From Rubrobacter_D sp963840835 (lineage in GTDB: Bacteria; Actinomycetota; Rubrobacteria; Rubrobacterales; Rubrobacteraceae), in contig CAWJAM010000016.1 of NCBI GenBank assembly GCA_963840835.1, positions 1-64,000 of the forward strand: a stretch of 64,000 nt of DNA, in the 5' to 3' direction. The stretch's first letter is position 1, and each line of letters starts with the position of its first letter. Below, one piece after another: positions 1 to 9,392 of this stretch. Both the position numbers and the translations under genes were made by a program. Under the pieces are notes generated by a model. That model saw only the letters and a list, made by a program, of their open reading frames with translations, did not search any database and was not told the DNA's origin.

Positions 1-1
1 C

Positions 2-88
2 TTCTACAAGAAGTGGCGTGACGTCGCTGAGGACGAAGAGTACCTAAGACTCAAGAAAGAGCACCGGCGACGCGGCTCGTCAGGGTGA
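2..88 (+). CDS. C-terminal end of an unidentified protein
   Basis: The open frame enters from the left edge and stops at TGA 86-88. It gives 28 residues, highly charged (FYKKWRDVAEDEEY...KKEHRRRGSSG), resembling a basic, disordered C-terminal tail. Codon use matches the neighbouring genes. No family can be named from so short a piece. It is followed by about 190 bases without a convincing gene before the antiporter. Confidence 0.45.
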   Translation, partial: FYKKWRDVAEDEEYLRLKKEHRRRGSSG

Positions 89-279
89 CAGACCAGGCCC
101 CACGGCACTCCCGTACCCGCTGTGCTTATTCACGCAGCATTTTAGTAAGCGTGTTCTTCGAACATCGCGACTGTTGTAAGTTGTCTGATGTTCGTGACGC
201 CACCAATTCGGGAATAGATGAGCGTGCACGTAGGCGAACCTCAGAACGGAAACCGTCCCCTCAAGCCCTCATGGTATAG

Positions 280-1866
280 ATGCACGCTATAGAGTCCCTC
301 ATCATCTTGCTCGGTGCAGCGGCCTTATTGGCACAAGTAGCCCGGTTTCTCAACGTACCGTACCCTGTATTCCTAGTCCTCGGAGGCCTAGCCATCGGCT
401 TTGTTCCGGGTCTGCCTGCCCTTCAGATCCCCCCTGAGGTGATCTTCGTGGTCTTCTTACCTCCGCTCCTGAACTACGCGGCCTTCTTTTCCTCGCCACG
501 CGAGCTTCGCGCTCACTTCAGGCCGATAGCACTTCTCGCCATCGGGCTCGTACTCTTTACGATGGTGGCTATCGCGTTTGTAGTGCACTACTTGATCGAC
601 ATACCTTGGGCCGTGGCGTTCGTGCTGGGGGCGATCCTCGCGCCAACCGACCCGGTCGCCGCCCAGGCCGTCTTCAGGCGTCTGGGGGTGCCTGGTCGGG
701 TGGGCACGATCGTAGAGGGTGAGAGCCTAGTGAACGACGGCACGGGACTCGTAGCCTACCGGATCGCCGTCGCCGCAGTCGTCACCGGTGCGTTCTCTAT
801 CTGGGAGGCCGGGCTCGACTTCCTACTAGTTGGTGGGGGTGGGTTACTCCTCGGACTGGTCCTCGGTTGGGCGGTCTTACCGCTGTGGGCACGCGTAAGG
901 GATTCTTCCATCTTCATTGCGCTCTCGCTGCTTACGGCCTACGTTGTCTACGTCGTCGCAGAGGAGGTGCTGCACGTCTCGGGCGTGCTGGCCGTCGTCT
1001 CCTATGGCCTCTACCGCGGTTGGAGGGACCCGAGGATCTTCCCCGACGCCTCTACGCGCATCCGGAACATCTCCTTCTGGCAGGTGCTGGTCTTCCTCCT
1101 GGAGTCGATGCTCTTTGTCCTCATCGGCCAGCAACTTCCCGCCATTCTCGATGGCCTCGGCGAGTACTCTGCCTGGGAGCTCCTGCTCTACGCCGCGCTG
1201 GTCTATGCGACGCTCATCATGGCGCGTTTTGTCTGGTTCTTCATCGTGCCCTCTCTCAACCCGGTCTTTGATAGGCTTCTGCGCAACAGGTACGTGCAGA
1301 GTCAGTGGCAAGAACGCCTGCTGATGAGCTGGAGCGGGATGCGAGGCGCGGTCTCACTTGCAGCTGCCCTTGCCGTACCCGCGACCCTCAGTGGAGGGAG
1401 CTCGTTCCCGGAACGGGACCTAATCCTCTTCCTCACCTTCTGTGCGATCCTTGCGACGCTCGTCTTGCAGGGACTCACCCTCGGACCGCTAATTAGTGCG
1501 CTGCGCCTGAAGAGCGAGGACGAGGCAGACAAGGTTGAGGAGCTCGAGACCCGCCTGGAAGGAGCCCACGCGGCCGTCAAGAGGCTCGAACAACTGGATG
1601 ACGAGCAGGTTCCTACAAGCGCCCAGGAACGCACACACGAGCAATACGAAGAGCGCATCCGCCGCTATGAGGCCGGCATCGAAGCCGGCGGCACCACCGA
1701 GGAGTACGCACAAAGCTCCGCGGCTTGGCGCGCCTGGCGGCGTGAGCTCATCAAGGCCGAGCGGGAGGCGGTAATCTCCAAGCGGGATCGTGGCGAGGTC
1801 GGACCGGAGGTGATGCGCCGCGTCTTGCGCGACCTCGACTTGGAGGAGTCACGTCTCGAGGGTTGA
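280..1866 (+). CDS. CPA1-type Na+/H+ antiporter (NhaP family)
   Basis: Inner-membrane monovalent cation/proton antiporter, 528 aa, involved in pH and sodium homeostasis. About twelve hydrophobic segments fill residues 1-410. The family signatures are visible: APTDPVAAQAVFRRL near residue 125, carrying the ion-binding Asp in a TDP context, and EGESLVNDGTGLVAY near residue 147. A later helix has SWSGMRGAVSLAAALAVP. The cytoplasmic tail (about 415-528) is charged and rich in Glu and Arg, probably a regulatory coiled coil. The length is normal. No strong ribosome site precedes the ATG, so an alternative start cannot be excluded. Family assignment is firm; which cations it prefers is not visible. 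Confidence 0.93.
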   Translation: MHAIESLIILLGAAALLAQVARFLNVPYPVFLVLGGLAIGFVPGLPALQIPPEVIFVVFLPPLLNYAAFFSSPRELRAHFRPIALLAIGLVLFTMVAIAFVVHYLIDIPWAVAFVLGAILAPTDPVAAQAVFRRLGVPGRVGTIVEGESLVNDGTGLVAYRIAVAAVVTGAFSIWEAGLDFLLVGGGGLLLGLVLGWAVLPLWARVRDSSIFIALSLLTAYVVYVVAEEVLHVSGVLAVVSYGLYRGWRDPRIFPDASTRIRNISFWQVLVFLLESMLFVLIGQQLPAILDGLGEYSAWELLLYAALVYATLIMARFVWFFIVPSLNPVFDRLLRNRYVQSQWQERLLMSWSGMRGAVSLAAALAVPATLSGGSSFPERDLILFLTFCAILATLVLQGLTLGPLISALRLKSEDEADKVEELETRLEGAHAAVKRLEQLDDEQVPTSAQERTHEQYEERIRRYEAGIEAGGTTEEYAQSSAAWRAWRRELIKAEREAVISKRDRGEVGPEVMRRVLRDLDLEESRLEG

Positions 1867-2023
1867 AAAGCTCTGCAACCGGCGACGAAGCGAATTCTTG
1901 AAGCCTTCGTATGAGAAGAGCAAATTTATGTACTACGCCTTGCGCCGGAGCCCGAATGCGTACCACAATGGCCGCACAATAGCTTATGAGAATTGTTTCC
2001 CAAAAGCTATAGGGGAGTGGCAA

Positions 2024-2641
2024 ATGGATCAACCGAGAAGTGAGCGGATGGCGACTGACCGGAGGCCGAACGGCTACGCCGACCCTTCTGCGCTGGTCGG
2101 CTTTCTGAAGTCGCTTAGGAGTGTGCGGTTCTTCGAGCAGCATAAGCCCGTGCCTGAGAACGTTTTGCAAGACGTGCTCGAAGTGGCTCGCTGGTCAGGC
2201 AGTGCGCGCAACCGCCAGCCGTGGGAGTTCATGGTGGTAGGCGAGCGCGAGACGCTCGAAAGCTTGGCTGCCTGTGAGGGCCGTGCCGCCCACTTGGCTA
2301 ACGCTGCGGTCGGCATCGTGCTGGTGATGGCTGGGGAGCCAGAATTCTTTGAACAGGAGACCTTCGACGAGGGGCGGCTCTCTGAGAGGATCTCGCTCAC
2401 AGCTGCTTCTTACGGGGTAGCCTCCTCGGTGGGCTGGTTCAAAGAGCAGGGCCGGGAAAAGGCCAAGGAGATTCTCGAGATACCGCAGTCCAAGATGGTG
2501 AGGACGGTGCTCTCTTTAGGCTACCCGGCCTCGCCGCCTGAGGGCGGACGCTTGGCACTGCCCAAGGGGCGCAGGCCGCTCTCGGAGCTGGTGCACGAGG
2601 AGCGCTACGGACGGAGGAGGACTTCCGCCGAGGGGACGTGA
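2024..2641 (+). CDS. Nitroreductase-family protein
   Basis: FMN-dependent NAD(P)H oxidoreductase of the nitroreductase fold, about 205 aa. I chose the start MDQPRSERM because AGGGGAG stands 7-8 bases upstream; the frame is open further back but that part looks non-coding. Visible features: the FMN-binding pattern SLRSVRFFEQHKPVPE, then ARWSGSARNRQPWEFMVV, typical of the N-terminal flavin site, and the C-terminal LSLGYPA. Substrates of this family are very diverse (nitroaromatics, quinones, flavins) and cannot be inferred. It lies 157 bases after the antiporter in the same direction. Confidence 0.88.
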   Translation: MDQPRSERMATDRRPNGYADPSALVGFLKSLRSVRFFEQHKPVPENVLQDVLEVARWSGSARNRQPWEFMVVGERETLESLAACEGRAAHLANAAVGIVLVMAGEPEFFEQETFDEGRLSERISLTAASYGVASSVGWFKEQGREKAKEILEIPQSKMVRTVLSLGYPASPPEGGRLALPKGRRPLSELVHEERYGRRRTSAEGT

Positions 2642-2749
2642 AAGATGCTAGAAGCTCTTAGCGCCCCGAAGGGAGGTAGCTCTACACCAAACGCTCGCCG
2701 AGATTGGCCGCCGGTGAGTGACAGTGTCAGGCGAATTTACGGGTGATGT

Positions 2750-2918
2750 TGATACCATTCTGATACCACCGCGGGCGCAATACGGTGCAATACGCAGCAA
2801 GGCAGGGAAAGAAATAGGCTTAGATATGCGGCATTTGCAAGTCTGTGCACACCCCTGCAACGCCTGAGTGATCACTCGTAACGAGCAGGTCAGCGGTTCG
2901 AGTCCGCTCGTCGGCTCC
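2750..2918 (+). repeat. tRNA-derived integration junction, copy A
   Basis: Two TGATACCA boxes (2750 and 2761, 11 bases apart) are followed by the shared leader (GCAATACGGTGCAA..., then GCATTTGCAA...CCCTGCAAC). Next comes a tRNA 3' part: anticodon loop CTCGTAA, T-arm AGCGG-TTCGAGT-CCGCT and acceptor strand CGTCGGC. The 5' half of a tRNA is absent: the bases left of the loop do not form a normal anticodon stem, D-arm or acceptor. This is the arrangement of an element-to-chromosome junction left by an integrase using a tRNA 3' end. The loop CGT anticodon would read Thr. The rest of 2642-3192 holds nothing else I recognise. Confidence 0.75.
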
Positions 2919-3192
2919 CTTGTTTATTGTGAGTCTACTCCGTCCGCCAGTTTGATCTCCGTGGCCTGTTCTGGCAACCCTTTTGCTTGTCTGGAGGGCG
3001 TTTTTGCCTATCCTCTAGAGAGATAACCCCGATCAAGCCACGACTCTGTAGAAGCTCTCTAGGGAGCCTCCTTCAAAAGATTGCTGGTCTGCACAAGATC
3101 AGGATGTGAGTTAAGCTACAAGTCGCCAGAGAGGGCACGGAGGCCACACGAGAGCGCCTGGACGTAGACGACGCAGCGGCGGAGACCGAAGC

Positions 3193-4869
3193 TATGGACA
3201 CGCGCCCAAAATTAGAGCGCAGCCCGCCGCGACGCTCGAGGCCGGCCAGAAAGCTCTGTCTCGGGCGGCTTGGGAGGAGGCCCGCGCCCACTTTGAGGCG
3301 GCACTAGAGTGGGAGGAGACGCCGGAGGCTCTGGAGGGCCTGAGTTGGGCGGGCTGGTGGCTTAGCGACGCTGCGGTCACCTTTAACTCTCGCGAGCGCG
3401 CTTACCGCCTGTACCAAGCCAGGGACGATCGGCGCGGGGCTGCCCGGATGGCGATCTGGATAGCCCACGATTACATCCACTTCCGAAGTGAGCTGGCCAT
3501 CGCAAACGGGTGGCGCCAAAGAGCTCGCCGGCTCCTGAAAGGCTTGGATCCCGTACCCGAACATGGCTGGCTCGCGTTAATTGAGGGTCAGGTTGCCCTG
3601 GAGTTGAACGAGAACCCGACGCTGGGCAAGCGGCTGGGTAGGGAGGTAGCTGAGTTCGGTCGGCGTCTGGGCGTAATCGACCTCGAAATGCTCGGTCTGG
3701 CGATGGAGGGCCTCGCCCTGGTGAGCGAGGGACAGGTAGATGAGGGCATGCGGTGCCTGGACGAAGCTGCGGCGGTGGCGATGAGTGGTGAGGTCGAAGA
3801 GATCATCACAATGGGATGGACCTCCTGTTATCTGATCAATGCGTGTCAGCGCGTGCGCGATTATGACCGGGCGGCGCAGTGGTGCAAGAAGATGGAGGAG
3901 CTCTCCGAGCGCTTCAGTTTCCGCTACTGGTTGGGTATCTGTCGTACCAATTATGCGGCGGTTCTCATGGGGCGCGGGGCGTGGAAAGACGCCGAAGCCG
4001 AACTTGAGCACGCCATAGAGGTTCTCGCAAGCAGCCGACCCCCTATGGCAGCGGAAGGCATCGTAAGGTTGGCCGAGCTCAGGCGCCGCCAGGGTCGCCT
4101 GGACGAAGCAGCCGAGCTGTTCGCGCAGACCGAGTGGCATCTTCTAGCGCTCCTGGGTAACGCCGAACTAGCTCTGGATCGGGGTGACCCCAGGAGCGCT
4201 GAAGACTTTCTGGAGCAGTTCCTGCGGCATGTGCCACCCGAGAACAAAACCCAGCGAGCGGCGGTTCTGGAACTGCTCGTACGAGTTCAGAGTGCGCTCG
4301 GCGACCGCGCAGGAGCTGCGGCCACTCTGAACGATCTGCGGGAGATCTCGACCACGGTTGCGACGCAGCCGCTGTGCGCGTCGGTCAACTTCTCCGAGGG
4401 CGTCGTCGCTGCCGCCGACGGTGATTACGAGACTGCTCGACAAAGGTTCGAGGATGCGGTCAGCCTCTTCCAGCAGATCAGTGCGCCGTATGAAACCGCC
4501 CGAGCACGTATTGAACTCGCCAGCGTTCTCCCTGCTCTCGGCCGCATGGATGCCGCCGAAAAGCAAGCTCGCGTTGCCCTTGAGTCGTTTCGAAAACTCG
4601 GGGCTAGCCAGGAAACAGATCGCACAGCCGCCCTTCTACGGCGGCTGCAAACACCCGAACGCACCCGCGAGACGCTTTCTGGCTTGACACATCGCGAATT
4701 GGAAGTGCTGCGGATGGTGGCAAAGGGACTCACCGACGGCCAGGTCGCCGAAAGGCTCTACATCAGCCCGCGCACCGTCAGCCAGCACCTGCGCTCCGTC
4801 TACAAGAAGCTCGGCGAGCCTTCCCGGGCGGCGGCAGCCCGGCGCGCCGTAGAGCAAGACCTGCTCTAG
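3193..4869 (+). CDS. LuxR-type regulator with TPR-like N-terminus
   Basis: Transcription regulator: a long helical-repeat region followed by a LuxR DNA-binding domain. The C-terminal HTH is clear (about the last 65 residues: LTHRELEVLRMVAKGLTDGQ, then AERLYISPRTVSQHLRSVYKKL). Upstream, repeated helix pairs of TPR type cover the rest. The first ATG in frame is at 3448, but the frame upstream of it still encodes family-like sequence (ALSRAAWEEARAHFEAALEW, EALEGLSWAGWWL), so the protein begins earlier. No start codon exists in that frame after the stop at 3112. ATG 3194 lies in another frame, so a frameshift near 3200-3230 probably separates start and body. Its target genes are unknown. Confidence 0.8.
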   Translation, partial: YGHAPKIRAQPAATLEAGQKALSRAAWEEARAHFEAALEWEETPEALEGLSWAGWWLSDAAVTFNSRERAYRLYQARDDRRGAARMAIWIAHDYIHFRSELAIANGWRQRARRLLKGLDPVPEHGWLALIEGQVALELNENPTLGKRLGREVAEFGRRLGVIDLEMLGLAMEGLALVSEGQVDEGMRCLDEAAAVAMSGEVEEIITMGWTSCYLINACQRVRDYDRAAQWCKKMEELSERFSFRYWLGICRTNYAAVLMGRGAWKDAEAELEHAIEVLASSRPPMAAEGIVRLAELRRRQGRLDEAAELFAQTEWHLLALLGNAELALDRGDPRSAEDFLEQFLRHVPPENKTQRAAVLELLVRVQSALGDRAGAAATLNDLREISTTVATQPLCASVNFSEGVVAAADGDYETARQRFEDAVSLFQQISAPYETARARIELASVLPALGRMDAAEKQARVALESFRKLGASQETDRTAALLRRLQTPERTRETLSGLTHRELEVLRMVAKGLTDGQVAERLYISPRTVSQHLRSVYKKLGEPSRAAAARRAVEQDLL

Positions 4870-5186
4870 GCCAATTCTCTCAGGATTTTCTGTCTGCCTT
4901 GGCAGGCACTACGCATACGTAACCTTACTTATTTCCATCCACCCTCCAGTAACTGCGTAAGGCTCTCGATGTTCACAACCGCTGCGCACCTTAGTGTGTG
5001 GATAACGGTTGCACGTGACGAGAGCGAAGAAGGAGGTGTGCGGCAACGCAAGAGATTCGTTTCGGCGACAGATCCGGTGACGCGAGAGATACAGGAGGTG
5101 GGTAGAGGGCACGGATTACAGACAATCGGCCAGAGCAAGCAACCAGGTTGTTTGCAGACAACGAGCACGCGAGAAAGGAGCAACTC
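4870..5186. other. Intergenic region, no gene seen
   Basis: About 315 bases between the LuxR-type gene and the tautomerase. No family-like reading frame, strong hairpin or recognised repeat is visible. It probably carries the tautomerase promoter. Confidence 0.4.
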
Positions 5187-5429
5187 ATGCCGTTGATCCA
5201 GATAAAGCTGATCGAAGGGATCTTCACCGCCGACCAGAAACAGCAGATGATCGAGAAGGTCACCGACGCCATGGTCTCCGTTGAAGGGGAGAACATGCGC
5301 CCCCTGACCTGGGTCCTCGTACAGGAGGACGTCAAGAGCGGAGATTGGGGTATCGGCGGGCAGGGCGCCACAGTCGAGGCGGTTAGAGAGATCGCCTCTG
5401 GCAGGGCGAAAGCCCCCACGGCTGGCTAG
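5187..5429 (+). CDS. 4-oxalocrotonate tautomerase-like protein
   Basis: Small tautomerase of the 4-OT fold, 80 aa. The start is set at ATG 5187 because it gives MPLIQIKLIEG, where Pro after the removed Met is the catalytic base of the family, and because GAAAGGAG lies just upstream. The frame extends 13 codons further back, but that would bury the proline. Other family traits: the central basic helix (ADQKQQMIEKVTDAM) and TWVLVQEDVKSGDWGIGG, a long variant of the hairpin. Such proteins act on 2-hydroxymuconate or similar enols; the substrate is not determined. Confidence 0.88.
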   Translation: MPLIQIKLIEGIFTADQKQQMIEKVTDAMVSVEGENMRPLTWVLVQEDVKSGDWGIGGQGATVEAVREIASGRAKAPTAG

Positions 5430-5678
5430 TAAACATCGCACGCACAGTGTTGACCGGGCTCTGCGCCAATCAAGGCCGGCGGAGAGTCCGGTGAGAGGAG
5501 GCCAGGCGTGATCGACACTATGGTTTGTAGCGGCCAACTGAGTGAGTGAACTCAACGCGATGGCCCTCCTTGCAGGATACGTCGACTGGTAGAGGAGCGC
5601 TGGAAAACACGTGTGTGTGTACCCACGCTGGTAGTTACCGGCTGATGCCGGCTTTAGGCGGAGAATAGGAGAGAGCGA

Positions 5679-6145
5679 ATGGCCAATACCAAGCATTTCA
5701 GAGCCCTGGCAGCAGCGGCGGGGGCGTTAGTGGCGGTGGGGTTGGTAGTGCTAATGATGCTGGTGGTGGTTGAGGTGGGGCCTGCGGAGGCTACTTTCCA
5801 GGCCAAAACGGCAAGATAGCCTATTCTGGCTCCGATGGAGACTCCGAGATCTACACCATCGGCCCCAGTGGGGGAGAAAAGTCCCGAGTTACCAACAGCA
5901 CCGGACCCGCCTACGGTCCATCTTACTCACCCGACGGCCAGAAGATAGCCTACGCGGGCCGGGATGCCCTCACCCCCAACGCCGACTACGAGATCTACAC
6001 CATCAACGCCAGCGGGGGTGGCCGTAGCCTCCTTGGATTGCCTCTGAATAAACCGGTCCGACTCACCAACAACACCACGCACGACAGGGACCCATCCTGG
6101 GGAAAAATGGTCGAGGTATTGAAGCCTTGCGAGGCCTTGCCCTGA
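5679..6145 (+). pseudogene. TolB-type beta-propeller surface protein, frameshifted and truncated
   Basis: The start MANTKHFRALAAAAG with a long hydrophobic run looks like a signal peptide. After ATF the frame is lost at 5802; shifting by one base restores PGQNGKIAYSGSDGDSEIYT, followed by SYSPDGQKIAYAG, DYEIYTINASGGG and RLTNNTTHDRDPSWG. These are the repeated blades of exported WD40/TolB-like propellers (PD40). Only two to three blades remain before a stop at 6145, where a full propeller needs six or seven, so it is both frameshifted and short. A strong hairpin follows. Confidence 0.72.
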
Positions 6146-6238
6146 GAGCCAATCGTCGCAGCCGTAGAGGCTCCTCCCTCTCTGGCCGATTATTCTGAGG
6201 AGGAGTGCTGCCGCAGGAGCGTTAAGTAGAAACGGAAC

Positions 6239-6292
6239 AGAGAGAGCCCGGAGCACGTAGAGAAGCGCGTTCTTAGGCTCCGGGCTCTCTCT
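6239..6292 (+). terminator. Rho-independent terminator-like hairpin
   Basis: A 15-base perfect inverted repeat (AGAGAGAGCCCGGAG at 6239-6253 with CTCCGGGCTCTCTCT at 6278-6292) around a 24-base loop, followed by CCTTTG. It lies behind the propeller remnant. Confidence 0.6.
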
Positions 6293-6327
6293 CCTTTGAC
6301 TCCAAGTTGGTCGGTGTCTCAGGCGGC

Positions 6328-6410
6328 TATTCACCCTTTCTCTCACCCTTATTCACCGGAGTATGTGGAAGGGGGAATCTGCGAAGTGCGCTCCCAGAAA
6401 CAGCCACGTG
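6328..6410 (+). repeat. CTATTCACC interspersed repeat, copy 1
   Basis: The core TTATTCACCGGAGTATGTGG begins at 6349, and a second short CTATTCACC lies just before it at 6328. The right half (GGGAATCTGCGAAGTGCGC...CAGCCACG) matches the right half of the copies at 7303 and 56415. Family consensus: C(T/C)TATTCACC-GGAGTGCGTGGAAGG, then GAATTCTCGGAAGTTCGC and CAGCC-C-GTCCAA. Confidence 0.65.
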
Positions 6411-6533
6411 GCATACAAAGATAGCCCATTTGGGGTATACGCTGGCTGCTAGCCGCTGTTAGGGTGGCAACGTTAGCTACGAACTTAGGTGGCGCTTAGG
6501 AGTTCTGCCTTCGATCACAAGGAGGTGGCGCTC

Positions 6534-7222
<689 letters not shown>

Positions 7223-7261
7223 GGAGGAGCGAGTAGGAAGAGATATCGCAGAGCCTTTAGT

Positions 7262-7293
7262 AAGGGGCCGGGGCGTAGCTGCTCCGGTCCCTT
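7262..7293 (+). terminator. Terminator-like hairpin
   Basis: AAGGGGCCGG (7262-7271) pairs with CCGGTCCCTT (7284-7293), ten pairs with one G-T, followed by CTTCTTG. It lies 40 bases behind the Big_5 protein gene and just ahead of repeat copy 2. Confidence 0.62.
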
Positions 7294-7302
7294 CTTCTTG
7301 CT

Positions 7303-7365
7303 CTATTCACCCAAGTGCGTAGAACAGGAGTTCTCGGAAGTCCGCACAGCCGCGGTCCAATACCT
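7303..7365 (+). repeat. CTATTCACC interspersed repeat, copy 2
   Basis: The best full-length copy: CTATTCACCCAAGTGCGT, then GGAGTTCTCGGAAGTCCGC and ACAGCCGCGGTCCAATACC. It begins ten bases after the terminator hairpin of the Big_5 gene. The copy at 10828 has the same placement behind a terminator. Confidence 0.7.
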
Positions 7366-7378
7366 GTGAGGGGCGGCG

Positions 7379-7756
7379 TCAGTTCCTTGGGGGTTCGAAA
7401 AGTTCGATAGGGTTGCCGGAGGGATCCTCTAGGAGGATCTGCTTGCCGCCTCTGCCGCCGACGATCTCGTTGCGGAAGTGCGCCCCCGTGTCGCGCAACG
7501 CCTCGACCTCGCTTATGAGATCATCGACCTCGAGCTGGATGCGGTTCCAGCCACCCGGCTCGGGCTTGCGCCCGTCGGGCATGGGTTGGCCTGCTCCGCC
7601 CGCGCCGGGCTCGTTTAGGAGGAGGCGCAGGTTCTCTCGCGAGAGGACCGCGAAACCGGGGGGGTTAAACTCGACACCGAACCCGAGCCGCTCGGTGTAG
7701 AACGCGACCGCCGCTTCGACGTCGTCGACTATGTAACGCACGCTGACCGTGGCCAT
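7379..7756 (-). CDS. VOC-family (glyoxalase-like) protein
   Basis: 125 aa, one complete vicinal-oxygen-chelate domain made of two beta-alpha-beta-beta-beta modules: TVSVRYIVDDVEAAVAFYTE at the start, and WNRIQLEVDDLISEVEALRD then ILLEDPSGNPIELFEPP at the end. The final Glu in IELFEP is a usual metal ligand position. I chose MATVSVRY because AGGAGGACTAAAG stands directly before it; the longer frame upstream (41 codons) lacks family similarity. Members include glyoxalase I, extradiol dioxygenases and fosfomycin- or bleomycin-resistance proteins, and this one cannot be placed among them. It points away from the secreted-protein genes around it. Confidence 0.87.
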   Translation of the reverse strand: MATVSVRYIVDDVEAAVAFYTERLGFGVEFNPPGFAVLSRENLRLLLNEPGAGGAGQPMPDGRKPEPGGWNRIQLEVDDLISEVEALRDTGAHFRNEIVGGRGGKQILLEDPSGNPIELFEPPRN

Positions 7757-8390
7757 CTTTAGTCCTCCTTGGATTCCCTCGCTGGTATTCCTCGCACTAA
7801 GTTTACGTCTATCCATTTTCCTTCCTGATTTTCCTAATTCGCTCGTTTGCACCTCATAGGATAGAAGGCTGGAAACCACCGCCCATCGTACGGAAGTCGT
7901 GATCTTGGCCTGTACGGAGGTACGGCTCCGTTAACGCCGACGCACCGGTACGCGTACGGTGGGCCGTTTGCGGCGAGGCTTGCACAGGGTCGTGCTAATC
8001 CTCTTGGCTTTCCCTCAGACGCGGTCGGCGTGACTGGACCTATCCATTTGACCCGGACGTCCACTAACAGCGGTTGCGTGTGGGAGTGTGGGACTCTCAG
8101 AGTTGCTACGGCCAAGCTTCGCAGACGTCATGAGCAACTTTGTTGCCCTTATTCACCGGAGTGCGTGGAAGGTAAATTCTCGAAGTTGAACTTCGCCTTT
8201 ACTGCGTTCTAGGAAGTTCGCCCCGGTCAAGCACTCCCTGGGCCTCGGGGGCTCGGATCGGTTGGTGAATCTTGTTGACGGCGTTCTAGGAAGTTCGCCA
8301 GGAACTCATTCGGGATTCATCGCGGTGAGGTAAGGTGGGGAAAGGGTACTACCCTCGATCCAGAAAGCGGAAAAAGGGAGGAACGGGGCT
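7757..8390. other. Intergenic region with repeat copy 3
   Basis: No gene is supported here. It holds CTATTCACC repeat copy 3 (TTATTCACCGGAGTGCGTGG from 8149, then AAATTCTCGAAGTTG). It also holds two short repeats GTTCTAGGAAGTTCGCC (near 8207 and 8282); a third variant, GTTCTAGGAAGTAGGG, occurs near 9141. The ribosome site for the next gene lies at its right end. Confidence 0.5.
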
Positions 8391-8900
8391 GTGAAAGTCA
8401 GAGCGTTACTGCTGGTAGGGCTCATAGCGACGGCGTTCGCCGTGAGCGCCGGGGCCGCCGCGGCCCAGGTTCAGCCGCGGGCCAACATCGCCTGTAACCC
8501 CGGCGGCCCCGCGGCATGCTTCGGTACGCCGCGCCACGACACCATCATCGGCACCAACAGCACCGACCAAATCTTCGCCTTGGGCGGCCCCGACCTCGTG
8601 GAGGCCAGGGGCGGCCCCGACGTGGTGTTCGGCGGCCGGGGCGAGGACCTTCCCGGCGAGGGTGGTGGCCTGGACGGCGGGGCGGGCAACGACCAAGTGT
8701 TCGGCCAAAGGGGAGAGGACACCGTAGTAGACCCGGTCGGTGGCGATGCGGACCTTCTCTTCGGGGGACCAGGCAACGACTTCGTGAACGGCGTGGACGG
8801 GGACGACCGCGACATGGTGGATTGCGGGTCGGGGCGCGACTTCTTCGACGCCGATCCCGGCGACTTCGTCAACCTGAGTACCTGCGAGATACCCTTCTAG
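8391..8900 (+). CDS. Exported RTX-like (hemolysin-type calcium-binding) repeat protein
   Basis: 169 aa starting at GTG 8391 (AGGAACGGGG upstream). Residues 1-25 are a clear Sec signal peptide (MKVRALLLVGLIATAFAVSA, then AGAAAAQ). The mature part has five to six degenerate nonapeptide-type repeats: HDTIIGTNSTDQIFALGG, DVVFGGRGEDL, GAGNDQVFGQRGEDTVVD, DLLFGGPGNDFVNG and DMVDCGSGRDFFDADPGD. This is the GGxGxD pattern of beta-roll calcium-binding modules. It ends with a paired Cys style (DCGSG...LSTCEIPF) common in actinobacterial members. No enzymatic domain is present. Probably a small secreted or surface calcium-binding protein. Confidence 0.83.
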   Translation: MKVRALLLVGLIATAFAVSAGAAAAQVQPRANIACNPGGPAACFGTPRHDTIIGTNSTDQIFALGGPDLVEARGGPDVVFGGRGEDLPGEGGGLDGGAGNDQVFGQRGEDTVVDPVGGDADLLFGGPGNDFVNGVDGDDRDMVDCGSGRDFFDADPGDFVNLSTCEIPF

Positions 8901-9392
8901 GAGCTTGACGAAGCGCCTATAGCGTAGGCACCTCCGAAGCGAGGAAGCCACCGCAGCACAAACCCTAAATCGGGCCCGTGGCACGGAAAAACCCCGCCGA
9001 GGGGAGCCCCATGGACTCGCTCACCACGTAGCGTTCGTTGCTCGGTCGTGTATGAAGGGGTTGCGACTGGCAACAGCGCAACTACCCGAGAAATCTTGCA
9101 CCCTAGTGCCGAGGCTCGATCGAACTTCGCCTTTACAGAGTTCTAGGAAGTAGGGCGCGACCGTGCCCATATATGTGCTGCCTCTGAGACCCCCCAAAAG
9201 CCCCCCTGTGACTATGTGATTTAGGCACCTTGCCTAGGCAACCCCTCTCTGGACCTCCCTAAGAAATAGGTACCCCCAATAGGCAACCCTGCCGATTCGG
9301 TGCCCTCTTGTGCGCCCTAGAGTCACTTCAGGACAACAAAAACCCCGGAGAGGGCTTCTTGCCCCCCACAAAGAGAGAGGAAGGAAAGACAG
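8901..9392. other. Intergenic region, no gene seen
   Basis: About 490 bases. It contains a further GAACTTCGCCTTTACAGAGTTCTAGGAAG-like repeat near 9121 that also occurs at 8188-8220, and a ribosome-site-like GGAAAG before the next gene. No reading frame with family-like sequence was found. Confidence 0.45.

Noticed and set aside
85..279. Open frame of 64 codons before the antiporter
   Set aside because: No ribosome site and no protein-like composition; it spans the spacer between the partial gene and the antiporter.
2648..2875. Minus-strand open frame over junction copy A (and similar ones over copies B and F)
   Set aside because: The frame exists because the repeat is open there; the same DNA is a tRNA-derived junction and the peptides have no family-like sequence.
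2860..2920. An intact tRNA-Thr gene
   Set aside because: Only the 3' half is present in every copy; the bases before the loop form no D-arm or acceptor partner, and the anticodon stem has a mismatch.
8406..8984. Long minus-strand frame opposite the RTX-like gene
   Set aside because: Mirror frame produced by the GC-rich repeats; the + strand has signal peptide, ribosome site and GGxGxD repeats.
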